A DNA stretch of 64,000 nt from Pelagirhabdus alkalitolerans (GTDB taxonomy: Bacteria > Bacillota > Bacilli > Bacillales > Amphibacillaceae). Position 1 is the first letter of the stretch. The number at the start of each line of letters is the position of its first letter. Below the pieces are notes generated by a model, which was not told where the DNA came from, did not search any database, and worked only from the letters and a program-made list of their open reading frames with translations. The translations under genes and the position numbers were made by a program. Shown one piece after another: positions 51,701 to 58,992 of this stretch. Location of the stretch: positions 124,001 through 188,000 of the forward strand of contig NZ_FMYI01000004.1 in NCBI RefSeq assembly GCF_900096905.1, given 5' to 3'.

Positions 51701-52313
51701 TAAAGATGATAGCAAGTACAACAAATACGAGGATAACAGTTATAATCGTTGAACGATCTAATCCTTCTTCTGTCGTCACAAGAACGTCTTCATTAATAGC
51801 AATTTCACCCGTCTGATAGTGATTCATCCCATCAACGGCCATTTCATCATCAATCAGACCACGCACATCTGCATATTCATTCGATTCAATATTCGATTGT
51901 AAAACAACAACTAGTACGTCCTCATCCTCGCTTAATAATCGATCTTCCGCTTCTTCACCATCAAACGGTGACATCACATCATATAAATTCAGATCAGATT
52001 CATACCGAATCGACTCCGCACGTTCTTCGATTTGGTCTTTTTCATCATCAGTAAAGCTTGACTCATTTTCATTTTGATACACCACAATAATTTCATGACC
52101 CGTAAATCCATCATCTCGCTCAATAATATCATCAACAGCCTCTGAGGGATAACCTTCTGGTGCACTCGGCATCCCTTCTTCATGAACAAATTGAGAAATA
52201 TCAGGAGACACCATAAATAGTGCAACAACTGCTATAACCCATATGATTGGATTAACATGTACAAATCCGACTGACTTGAAATTGTGCCTCCACTGCGATA
52301 AACGCTTTATCAT
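48759..52313 (-). CDS. MMPL/RND-type transporter with very long acidic coiled-coil loop
   Basis: A 1184-residue membrane protein. One membrane segment opens the protein, then the first MMPL half has its conserved loop FGVGTDYCILVMQRF (about residue 250) and the second half has ALGVDYSIFLLGRL near the C-terminus. Between the two, about 550 residues form Glu/Leu-rich heptads (repeats such as ELEEG, DDGLGEIEQGL) predicted to be coiled coils outside the cell. YdgH/YhgE-like relatives have such loops, but this one is longer than most. It may span the wall or assemble as a stalk. Substrate unknown. The ATG follows AAGGTGAG. Monocistronic. Confidence 0.88.
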   Translation of the reverse strand: MIKRLSQWRHNFKSVGFVHVNPIIWVIAVVALFMVSPDISQFVHEEGMPSAPEGYPSEAVDDIIERDDGFTGHEIIVVYQNENESSFTDDEKDQIEERAESIRYESDLNLYDVMSPFDGEEAEDRLLSEDEDVLVVVLQSNIESNEYADVRGLIDDEMAVDGMNHYQTGEIAINEDVLVTTEEGLDRSTIITVILVFVVLAIIFKSPVAPFIPLLMLGTVYVISVSLVSVLIDRFGFPVSQFTEVFILIVVFGVGTDYCILVMQRFQEEAIHEPNQRLAMKSTMKGARNSVLYSAMTGFIGFAAIGLANFDLYRSAVGVTFSVIFVILAIWMLFPFIFQVLGNRIFWPSQQKVKEPNNWLWGKLGYFALYKTKYAIILILIATIPLALMYDQSRSFDNLDEIDPSFDSVQGYDLVDEAFGEGDLFFTTLVIESNEGSWYDVQAIPYLELLSLNLEKIDNVDEVRTISRPEGEVLEEATVSYLAEELRDGLEEVSGGLSELEEGQLELLTELENQEPTLEEAEEGIYELLNGVEESRDGVNEIDQNLMELAEGLEEGESGLEELITGQNEMLDELEAFSEVPGELEERLQTFFDESDGYVEDLSRLIDGLEQLNDVVSTFNEQSVIGDELLNDLNEGSEQFLDVLILIQELSDESEEIDEAFDEFIESLESVDVLLATFQAELDELNEDEVLELLESILGFPIDEVTDEDFELIEELDQVLSESREQLAEAIEMSEDIQGTMDDAFESLDEELPGLIESIEMVDDVIETLESLEQQFDADEIDQELSEAIEELEAFEEVLQEITERENELFDVFEQIDMAINELQSGIREMQAGTEEIMEGLSEAVEGIYELSEALSELDDGLGEIEQGLSDFAGEFDQVETMLELLITSVDEMRDGTLEIDDGLDEAIETLDDIIEKSGHPLGGLIFMRDLIESEEFEQVWEQYTTPSEMRVAFVEIGLTVNPYSDEAFDTLDEIEEMTYFSLQDTFLEDTDLAFEGITSNNRDLRDVSDSDFIFTAAVMLVGIFIALTILFKSLIMPIYVIGSLIITYICAMSITELIFVNWLDYDGLMWATPFFAFVLLMALGVDYSIFLLGRLSDDLTGDETSFDELILTTMQKVGSTVLSAGVILGGTFASLYPSGVLTLMQVSTIVIAGIIFYTLIMLPLFVPIMFKWIGSYNWWPFKR

Positions 52314-52473
52314 AAACTCACCTTACTTTTTAATACTTAAGAGCAAAATATTCTTTTTGTCTGAAATTAATTTTACCTTATTCTTCTAATGGACTCAATT
52401 AATACACAATGGTTTCAATTTCACACAAAAACGAGCTGCTTTCAATCTTATGAAAACAGCTCATTCTAACCAC

Positions 52474-53160
52474 TTATTTTTTAGTCGGACATGGTTTAGC
52501 ATTACCAGGAAAAACAGTCGGACATTGTTGAGGAACAATAGGTGTTTGGCATTCGTCTATAGCTAATAAATCACGTGGTTCACAAAAACTGGCTTCTAAT
52601 TCTAACGTTACATCTGCAACTGCTTGAACACTTTGGCATACATTTAAAGTAAGATCAACACTTTCTAATTCTGTATTGTCACAGTTTACTGTCGCACTAC
52701 ACGTGACTTCTGAAATCCGAACAACAAGCCGCGTACCTTCTGGCGCACACAGGTATACAGATTCTGGTATCTCAATTTCAATAGGATCTGATAACTCCAA
52801 GAATGGTGTGACACCGTCAAAACCTGTGAACTCAACAACTAATGATAATGTCTTCTCAAAGCTAACACGTTGTAATTCAACTTCTTGACCATCAATTAAA
52901 AAATCGCGATCTTGTCTCTCTGCTGTTTCAGTGACTTCTATTTCTGCATTTTGAGGTAGTGGATTACCGGTAAGAGGATCGATGAGATAACATCGTGTTG
53001 ATAAATCACTAACAGTCGGACCACAAGGATCAATCGTAAGAGCTCCTATATCTTCTGCTGATACATTTTGATTAACTGTTTCTTGTAGAACAACCCAATC
53101 GTAAACTTTTTCCGCATTAAAACAAAGTAATTCTTTATTATTATTCAGTGAACGTGCCAA
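52474..53160 (-). CDS. Cys-rich putative spore coat/exosporium-type protein
   Basis: A 228-residue hypothetical protein with about 12 Cys spread over beta-rich segments (EKVYDWVVLQ, DPCGPT, TCSATVNC, ASFCEPRD, QQCPTVFPGNAKPCP). The EKVYDWVV opening resembles proteins I associate with spore surfaces, but the family is not certain. No signal peptide. TTG at 53160 is chosen because AAAGGAG lies 11 bases upstream; the ATG at 53184 has no binding site. A sigma-K-like promoter lies just upstream, consistent with a late mother-cell protein. Confidence 0.6.
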   Translation of the reverse strand: MARSLNNNKELLCFNAEKVYDWVVLQETVNQNVSAEDIGALTIDPCGPTVSDLSTRCYLIDPLTGNPLPQNAEIEVTETAERQDRDFLIDGQEVELQRVSFEKTLSLVVEFTGFDGVTPFLELSDPIEIEIPESVYLCAPEGTRLVVRISEVTCSATVNCDNTELESVDLTLNVCQSVQAVADVTLELEASFCEPRDLLAIDECQTPIVPQQCPTVFPGNAKPCPTKK

Positions 53161-53201
53161 GGTATACTCTACTCCTTTACTCATTATTTATAATTCATTA
53201 T

Positions 53202-53229
53202 CAAAGTATGTTCATAATCATTTTTTGTT
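53202..53229 (-). promoter_or_regulatory. Sigma-K-like promoter of the Cys-rich gene
   Basis: The minus strand reads AC, 16 bases, CATACTTTG, close to the sigma-K pattern AC-N16-CATAnnnTA. It falls about 42 bases before the TTG start. Confidence 0.45.
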
Positions 53230-53302
53230 CTATGCGACTACCCTATTTCAATCAATTTAAATTAAAAAGGCGATTGTACTTAGTCACATCCTAGAAAGAA
53301 AC

Positions 53303-53329
53303 ACCTAAATTGAAAACAGTCATATATTA
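53303..53329 (+). promoter_or_regulatory. Sigma-K-like promoter of the coiled-coil gene
   Basis: The plus strand reads AC, 16 bases, CATATATTA, a full match to AC-N16-CATAnnnTA, about 27 bases before the start codon. Confidence 0.5.
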
Positions 53330-53355
53330 AATCTATATAAATATTGAGGTGAATG

Positions 53356-54147
53356 ATGGTGGTGAGTTCAACAAACGATCGGCTGATGCCAACAAAGAAC
53401 GATCAACCCTTAACCAATTCTATGACAAAAAGACAGCTCATTCATGCCTATCAATTACTGAAGTATCAGTACCATTCTGTCTCTAATAATTTAAGGCATC
53501 AAATTGAAGAAAATAAACAACTAGTTGAACAATTAAATTATCATCGCAATAAAATAAATAGTATAAAAAAGCGACTTGAAGAAAAAGAAAAAATATTAAA
53601 TCAAATGACAGACAAAACCAATTTATTAAACACTGCGCTTATTAAACATACAGAAGATTGCCAAAGCCTTGTTAGTATGTTGTCTCAGCTTAAACTTATT
53701 TCTCATTCAGAGGAGGTGGAATATAATATGTCTAAAATACTTTCAACTAAAGAAGATCCAAACATATCAAAAACACCAGAAGTAGAATCTGATGAACATA
53801 AAATTGAAGACCATCCTGCACCCAATCCCTTTACCTTTCAAGATCTTAAATCTTATAAAAGTGTGACTTTACTTCCTATAAAGAACGAAAAGAAAAATAT
53901 AAATTTCTCACCTTACCTCTATGAACGGAGAAAACATCTTATAAAACAACTTAAAAACAGAAAACCGAAAAACGATGTAGACACACGTACTGAAAGTCAA
54001 ACACAAACCTCCGAACAATCAACAGTTTCTGACACATCACCAGAAAAGAACCTTGATGATATTAATGAACCTGTCAATTTAACTACAGAACAAACAGAAT
54101 CAACCTCTACAGTAGTCGACAAAATTAAAAATTTATTTAAATTATAA
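53356..54147 (+). CDS. Coiled-coil protein, putative spore-associated
   Basis: A 263-residue hypothetical protein. About residues 25-105 form a coiled coil (QIEENKQLVEQLNYHRNKI). A middle linker is followed by a basic stretch (YERRKHLIKQLKNRKPKND), a Ser/Thr/Gln-rich region and an amphipathic end KIKNLFKL. No signal peptide. The start is uncertain among 53353, 53356 and GTG codons just after; 53356 is used. A perfect internal AGGAGGTG (53711-53718) precedes an in-frame ATG at 53728, so a shorter C-terminal product is possible. It diverges from the Cys-rich gene with a sigma-K-like promoter. I do not recognise a family. Confidence 0.6.
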   Translation: MVVSSTNDRLMPTKNDQPLTNSMTKRQLIHAYQLLKYQYHSVSNNLRHQIEENKQLVEQLNYHRNKINSIKKRLEEKEKILNQMTDKTNLLNTALIKHTEDCQSLVSMLSQLKLISHSEEVEYNMSKILSTKEDPNISKTPEVESDEHKIEDHPAPNPFTFQDLKSYKSVTLLPIKNEKKNINFSPYLYERRKHLIKQLKNRKPKNDVDTRTESQTQTSEQSTVSDTSPEKNLDDINEPVNLTTEQTESTSTVVDKIKNLFKL

Positions 54148-54152
54148 AAGCG

Positions 54153-54199
54153 AATAGCCTAACACCAATAGAAGCATCTTCCATGGTTGTTAGGCTATT
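54153..54199. terminator. Terminator-like hairpin between the coiled-coil gene and ktr
   Basis: A 12-bp perfect stem AATAGCCTAACA/TGTTAGGCTATT has a 23-base loop; T-runs are weak on both sides. Confidence 0.6.
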
Positions 54200-54233
54200 A
54201 TATACACTTATTTATTTTTGTCTTAAATCTCTG

Positions 54234-55604
54234 TTACCCTATAATCATTTTGGCTTTTGGATATTTATATAGATCCTTGTTCGGCTTACCACGTATTATA
54301 AACAGGAATGAGAAGATACCAATCCGTCCAACAAACATCATCACCATAATGATTAGTTTACCAATATTGGATAGATCTTCTGTGATCCCTAAACTTAAAC
54401 CGGTTGTTCCAAAGGCAGAGAAGACTTCAAACATAATTTCAATATGTGAGAATGGCTCTGTAATCGACAAGGCTAAAATCGCTGCTAAACACAACATAAA
54501 CGCAGTTACCGATACAATATATGAACGCGTAATATCTTCACGGTCTATTTCACGTTTAAACACTTTAATGGATTGGTGTCCTTTCGCATAATGGAAAATC
54601 GAAAGCAGCATAATCGCAAAAGTGGTGGTTCGTATCCCACCACCAACACTACTTGGTGAGGCCCCAATAAACATTAAAAATGATAATACAATTAACGTTG
54701 GCTCTGTGAACTGTGTCATTTCCATTGTCGCTAGACCACCATTTCGGGTCGTAATCGACTGAAACAAGCTATAAAATAGAGATTCATGCCAACTGCTATC
54801 TACTAAGAAATGGTTTCGTTCTAATAAGAAAATCATGACAGCACCAAACAGAGCGAGTAAGAAGAATGTTGTTGTTGTTAACTTAGCAAATGTACTAAAG
54901 CGTTGTTCGGCTCTTCTGTTCTTACGGAAGCCGAAAATAATGTGTTGTACCTCGATCAACACTGGGAATCCAATCGCCCCTAAAACAAGTAAAATCATAT
55001 TAACTGTCTGAACATAATAATCACCAGCAAAAGGAATTAACGATTGTCCTGTAATATCAAAACCTGCATTTGTCGTCGCACTAACCGCTGCGAAGAAACC
55101 CTGTGTCCATGCTTCTTGCCATGTGTCAAAATAATTAAGATAATGAACACTTAGTAAAACCATGCCGATCATTTCGATGATAATTACTGTTTGTAAAATT
55201 TTTAACATCAAGCGAACTAATCCTGATAAAGTGGAACGGTTTTGATCGACTGAAATGAGTTGACGACCTCTTAAACCAATTCGCTTACCTAACAATATAT
55301 AGATAGTCGTCCCTAACGTCATGATCCCAATACCACCAAATTGCAAAATAAATGCTAATGCAAAGTACCCAGCTGTATTAAAGGTTAATTCAGTTGGGAC
55401 GACCGTTAAACCCGTAACACTAATCGCACTAATGGCTGTAAATAACCGATCAATAAGCGGAAATTCTATTCCTGTCTGATGGAAGACAGGCACACTAATA
55501 ATCAATGTTGCCAATATAATTGCTGATAAATAAAACAGTACAATGAGTTGGACTGTTGATAAATGTTTAAGCACTCTGTTGAACTGTTTTCTTTCTGTCC
55601 GCAT
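54234..55604 (-). CDS. Potassium uptake membrane subunit KtrB/KtrD
   Basis: K+ translocating subunit of a Ktr system. It has 456 residues in four membrane-pore-membrane repeats. The selectivity-filter glycines appear in each: SVTGLTV, TNAGFDI, TRNGGLAT and GTTGLSLG. The gating-type region between the third and fourth repeats is present. It needs a KtrA/KtrC RCK subunit, which is not encoded nearby. Important for adaptation to high osmolarity. Two in-frame ATG options were not resolved; 55604 is used. Confidence 0.92.
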   Translation of the reverse strand: MRTERKQFNRVLKHLSTVQLIVLFYLSAIILATLIISVPVFHQTGIEFPLIDRLFTAISAISVTGLTVVPTELTFNTAGYFALAFILQFGGIGIMTLGTTIYILLGKRIGLRGRQLISVDQNRSTLSGLVRLMLKILQTVIIIEMIGMVLLSVHYLNYFDTWQEAWTQGFFAAVSATTNAGFDITGQSLIPFAGDYYVQTVNMILLVLGAIGFPVLIEVQHIIFGFRKNRRAEQRFSTFAKLTTTTFFLLALFGAVMIFLLERNHFLVDSSWHESLFYSLFQSITTRNGGLATMEMTQFTEPTLIVLSFLMFIGASPSSVGGGIRTTTFAIMLLSIFHYAKGHQSIKVFKREIDREDITRSYIVSVTAFMLCLAAILALSITEPFSHIEIMFEVFSAFGTTGLSLGITEDLSNIGKLIIMVMMFVGRIGIFSFLFIIRGKPNKDLYKYPKAKMIIG

Positions 55605-55690
55605 ATATCACACCATACCTTATTACAAAATTAGTTATAGCGTAACATATTATTCCGCTTTTGCACCCTATATTTTTAGTATTTGTGCGC

Positions 55691-56536
55691 TCAATTTGAT
55701 TTATAATAATTTAGAGCTAAACTGTCAATTTGATCTTGAGTAAGATTGGTGTAATGCATCATATCTTCGTAAGGAATGTTTAGTCGAATCATATTAATCG
55801 CAATCCGTTCCCTTTCTTTTTTCTCTCCGTATTCTTTACCTTGCTTTAATAATAGGTAATCAGTTTTTGTGTGAGAAGTCCTTCTTAATATTTCATCACT
55901 CATTTTATCCACATGTTGTTTAATAAATGTATAAATATCATTAAAATAAGGCTCATGACGAAGCCAATCCTTGAAGTATTCAGATTGTTCAAATCGAGAG
56001 ACAGATTTTAAAAAGTACAACCATTTCTCTAGCTCGGATTGATTTGAACGTGGTCGTAATTTTAATAACTCCATGTAATGAAGATCGATGGATTCGGATT
56101 GTTTATAAGGCGAGGTTTTGGGCTCAACTTGATAGGTGTTATGAAAGTGTTCAGATTCTTGAATAATGTTGAAATTTAATAAATTAAAGATGAGTGTTTC
56201 TTTTTCAATAAAAGGGGACGGTTCATTTACGACATGATTGAAGAACGGTGAAGAATACATACTTGATCGTTGTTGGTTATACTGATCTTGTTCTTTGAAA
56301 TGAATGGTTATATCTAAATGCTTATCTTTTTGGGTTCTAATTTTAGTCATAACTTCTAATTGAATAGATTGGCGTAAGTGATGACGATAATACACAACTT
56401 CTTTCACATGATCATCAATTATAAATTGAATTAATGCATCTAAGAACGCTATTCGCCAGTTTGCACATTCTGGACTTGATTGAGAGAACAAATAATCTGC
56501 TAAAACGTTTAACGAAATCGATTGTTGTTTAGTCAA
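55691..56536 (-). CDS. Rpn/PD-(D/E)XK nuclease-transposase family protein, apparently degenerate
   Basis: A 281-residue protein. The later family landmarks are clear (LIFNLLNFNIIQESEHFHNTYQV, DLHYMELLKL, LEKWLYFLKSV) and the C-terminus is the usual coiled GKEYGEKKERERIA. In the nuclease core the usual D..(E)xQ residues seem replaced: the position of IEIQ reads ITIH and the preceding Asp reads Glu (LEV). It may therefore be inactive or use altered chemistry. Rpn proteins promote RecA-independent recombination or act in phage defence. It starts with TTG, 10 bases after AAGGAG. No inverted repeats flank it. Confidence 0.7.
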   Translation of the reverse strand: MTKQQSISLNVLADYLFSQSSPECANWRIAFLDALIQFIIDDHVKEVVYYRHHLRQSIQLEVMTKIRTQKDKHLDITIHFKEQDQYNQQRSSMYSSPFFNHVVNEPSPFIEKETLIFNLLNFNIIQESEHFHNTYQVEPKTSPYKQSESIDLHYMELLKLRPRSNQSELEKWLYFLKSVSRFEQSEYFKDWLRHEPYFNDIYTFIKQHVDKMSDEILRRTSHTKTDYLLLKQGKEYGEKKERERIAINMIRLNIPYEDMMHYTNLTQDQIDSLALNYYKSN

Positions 56537-56704
56537 TGGACATCAGCTCCTTTTTTAGACAATACCACAACCTTTATTTGATGCAAAAAACTATTTTTCA
56601 TTGCCACTCCAAAGAATGCGCCCTATCTCATTATGATTTATCATTAAATCATATAAAGCGATCTTATTTATGACATCATTTTACAAAAATAATCCCCTCA
56701 TAAC

Positions 56705-56743
56705 AAAAACAGTCACAAACTAGAAGCGTTCATGACTGTTTTT
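56705..56743 (-). terminator. Terminator after the rRNA methyltransferase gene
   Basis: AAAAACAGTCA/TGACTGTTTTT stem; the minus-strand T-run follows directly. Confidence 0.8.
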
Positions 56744-56746
56744 TCA

Positions 56747-57937
56747 CTATGAGCGTATTTTTTTAATAAAGACAACTTTTAAATAATTACCTTCTTTAAA
56801 TTGCTTATGATATTGAAAATCTTCAGGCAATCGAAACGTTTCAACAATTTGATAGCGGGCATTCGATTCTTTAAACGCCTGATGGATCATCGTTTTAAAT
56901 TTATCCATGCCAAAGCCACTAAAGTTCGTTGACGCTACAATAACGCCATCATCTTCTGTTACTTGAATCGCTGATTTTAACAAGCCAACGTAGTCTTTTT
57001 GAACACTGAACGTCCGTTTTTTAGAACGGGCAAAGCTAGGTGGATCTAGTATGACCAAATCATAAGCTAGCTCATGCTTAATCGCATAATCGAAATAATT
57101 AAACACATCCATGACTCGAATCTCATGCTGAGTTGGATCTAAACCGTTAACGGCAAACTGTTCAATTGTTTTTTCTTTACTTCGATTAGCCAAATCAACA
57201 CTTGTCGTCTTTCTAGCACCCCCGAGTGTTGCATAAACTGAAAAGACTCCTGTATAAGAGAACGTGTTTAATACCGTTTTATCATTAGAATAATGATTTT
57301 GTATCGTTCGTCTAACATCGCGTTGATCAAGGAAAATCCCTGTCATCGGTCCGTCATTTAAGTCGACAGCAAAATTCGCACCATTTTCTTGAATAATTAA
57401 CGGAAATTGAGCACGCTCTCCAGAGACAAAATCGTCATCATCAATATACTTGCCGCCTTGTTTAAAACGTTTCTTCTCATAAATCCCTTTGACTGATGTT
57501 GACTGTTCCAGAGCATTTATAACAAGTGATTGGAACTGATAAATCCCTTCGCTATACCACGTGATCAAGTAGTAATCCGCATAATAATCAATCGTTAGTC
57601 CACCAATGCCATCGCCTTCACCGTTAAATACTCGAAAAGCTGTGGTGGATGGATCATCAAAAAGTGATTTACGTTTAGCTAGTGCCGCACTAATTTTTTT
57701 GATGAAAAAAGTTTGGTCAATCGCTTCTTCTTTGTTTTGAGTCAATACCCAGCCGTAACCCTTATTTTGTTTACCGTAATAACCACGGGCAATAAATTGT
57801 CCTTGACGATTCACTAAATCAAGGATCATCCCTTCTTTTGTTAAAGGGCTAACATCTACGAGTGCATCTTTAAACAAATGAGGGAATCCTGCTTTATATT
57901 GACGACTATACTTATCTTGAATTGTTAATTGAACCAT
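56747..57937 (-). CDS. RlmI-type class I SAM-dependent rRNA methyltransferase
   Basis: A 396-residue enzyme with an N-terminal PUA-like domain (about 1-70), an RlmI EEHEH middle domain and a Rossmann methyltransferase with NTFSYTGVFSVYA, SVDLANRS and LDPPSFARSK. The Gram-positive homologue (YwbD/RlmQ line) has been linked to guanosine methylation of 23S rRNA, whereas E. coli RlmI makes m5C1962; which base is modified here is unclear. The ATG follows GAGG. Monocistronic. Confidence 0.87.
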   Translation of the reverse strand: MVQLTIQDKYSRQYKAGFPHLFKDALVDVSPLTKEGMILDLVNRQGQFIARGYYGKQNKGYGWVLTQNKEEAIDQTFFIKKISAALAKRKSLFDDPSTTAFRVFNGEGDGIGGLTIDYYADYYLITWYSEGIYQFQSLVINALEQSTSVKGIYEKKRFKQGGKYIDDDDFVSGERAQFPLIIQENGANFAVDLNDGPMTGIFLDQRDVRRTIQNHYSNDKTVLNTFSYTGVFSVYATLGGARKTTSVDLANRSKEKTIEQFAVNGLDPTQHEIRVMDVFNYFDYAIKHELAYDLVILDPPSFARSKKRTFSVQKDYVGLLKSAIQVTEDDGVIVASTNFSGFGMDKFKTMIHQAFKESNARYQIVETFRLPEDFQYHKQFKEGNYLKVVFIKKIRS

Positions 57938-57965
57938 TTTTTCATCCTCTTTCTATACGTTCTCG

Positions 57966-58889
57966 TTAAAATAATAATCTTGCTGCGAAAATAACCATTG
58001 TGACCGTAACCGAGCTGAATATCGTTGAAAACAACACAAGCTGAGCTGCAAAATCTGGGTAATCACTGTACTCTTGAGCAATAATTGCACTATTAACAGC
58101 TGTTGGCATAGCAGAAGAAATCAGCAAGGCTTGTGCCATCACACCATCAATCCCCATGACAAATATAATGACGAGTGCAATCAATGGACCGACTAATAAT
58201 CGAATCAGCACATTAGCATAAACAGTCCAAATCGCTTTTTTAAAATTAATAACTGAAACTTGTGCACCTAACGTTAAAAGCGCCATTGCCACCATCGCAT
58301 TCGACACATAATCAGCCGGAACGAGGACGATATCAGGTAAATCAATATTTAGTACATTAAACCCAATCCCTGCTAACAATCCGTATAGAACAGGCATCTT
58401 AAAATAACCAAGTAATGCTTTTAGTCTACCCGCCTTCGCTGCTCTTAAAGAAAAAATACCATATGAAAACACGAAAATATCTTGAAACGTTAGCGCTACG
58501 ACTTGAATAGACATCGCATAGGGATCGCCTTGAAAAACAAGGGCATTCACAGGAATACCGTAATTCCCTGAATTAAAAAACATCGCACCATTTGTAAAAA
58601 GCGTCTGCTTGTCTTTATCTAACCCTAACAGTTTTCCGCTCACTTGACTCACGATATAGACCACACCAACAAATACAAGAAAGAACAAAATCACTTGACT
58701 AAATAATTGCTGACTTAGTTCCGTATGATATAAGGCATCAAAAATAAAGCCAGGCGCTAAAAAGTAAATATTTATTTTAGCTAATGAAGATAAATCTAAT
58801 TTAAATTTAATTTGCATAATAAATCCGATTAATACCATAACAAAAACCGGACCAATAATTTCTCTTAAAATAAGTATAAGTTCAGACAC
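57966..58889 (-). CDS. AEC (auxin efflux carrier) family transporter
   Basis: A 307-residue membrane protein with ten predicted segments (FVMVLIGFIMQ, INIYFLAPGFIF, NYGIPVNALVFQ, ALLTLGAQVSV, AMPTAVNSAII). The conserved pattern of the AEC family is seen: the NSGNYGIP motif in the fourth segment and SAMPTA in the ninth. Substrates of bacterial members include malate or malonate, unknown here. GTG at 58889 is chosen, 8 bases after AAAAGGAG; the open frame extends nine codons higher. Confidence 0.85.
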   Translation of the reverse strand: MSELILILREIIGPVFVMVLIGFIMQIKFKLDLSSLAKINIYFLAPGFIFDALYHTELSQQLFSQVILFFLVFVGVVYIVSQVSGKLLGLDKDKQTLFTNGAMFFNSGNYGIPVNALVFQGDPYAMSIQVVALTFQDIFVFSYGIFSLRAAKAGRLKALLGYFKMPVLYGLLAGIGFNVLNIDLPDIVLVPADYVSNAMVAMALLTLGAQVSVINFKKAIWTVYANVLIRLLVGPLIALVIIFVMGIDGVMAQALLISSAMPTAVNSAIIAQEYSDYPDFAAQLVLFSTIFSSVTVTMVIFAARLLF

Positions 58890-58922
58890 AACAGTCGCTC
58901 CTTTTAATATGTACATAAGAAA

Positions 58923-58948
58923 AAGTACTATGATCTCTCACAGTACTT
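58923..58948 (-). terminator. Terminator after the UbiB-like kinase gene
   Basis: AAGTACT/AGTACTT stem with a minus-strand TTTTT tail. Confidence 0.8.
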
Positions 58949-58992
58949 GATCTTTAGTATAGCGAAATTATACCGTTCTGTCACCTAGCACG

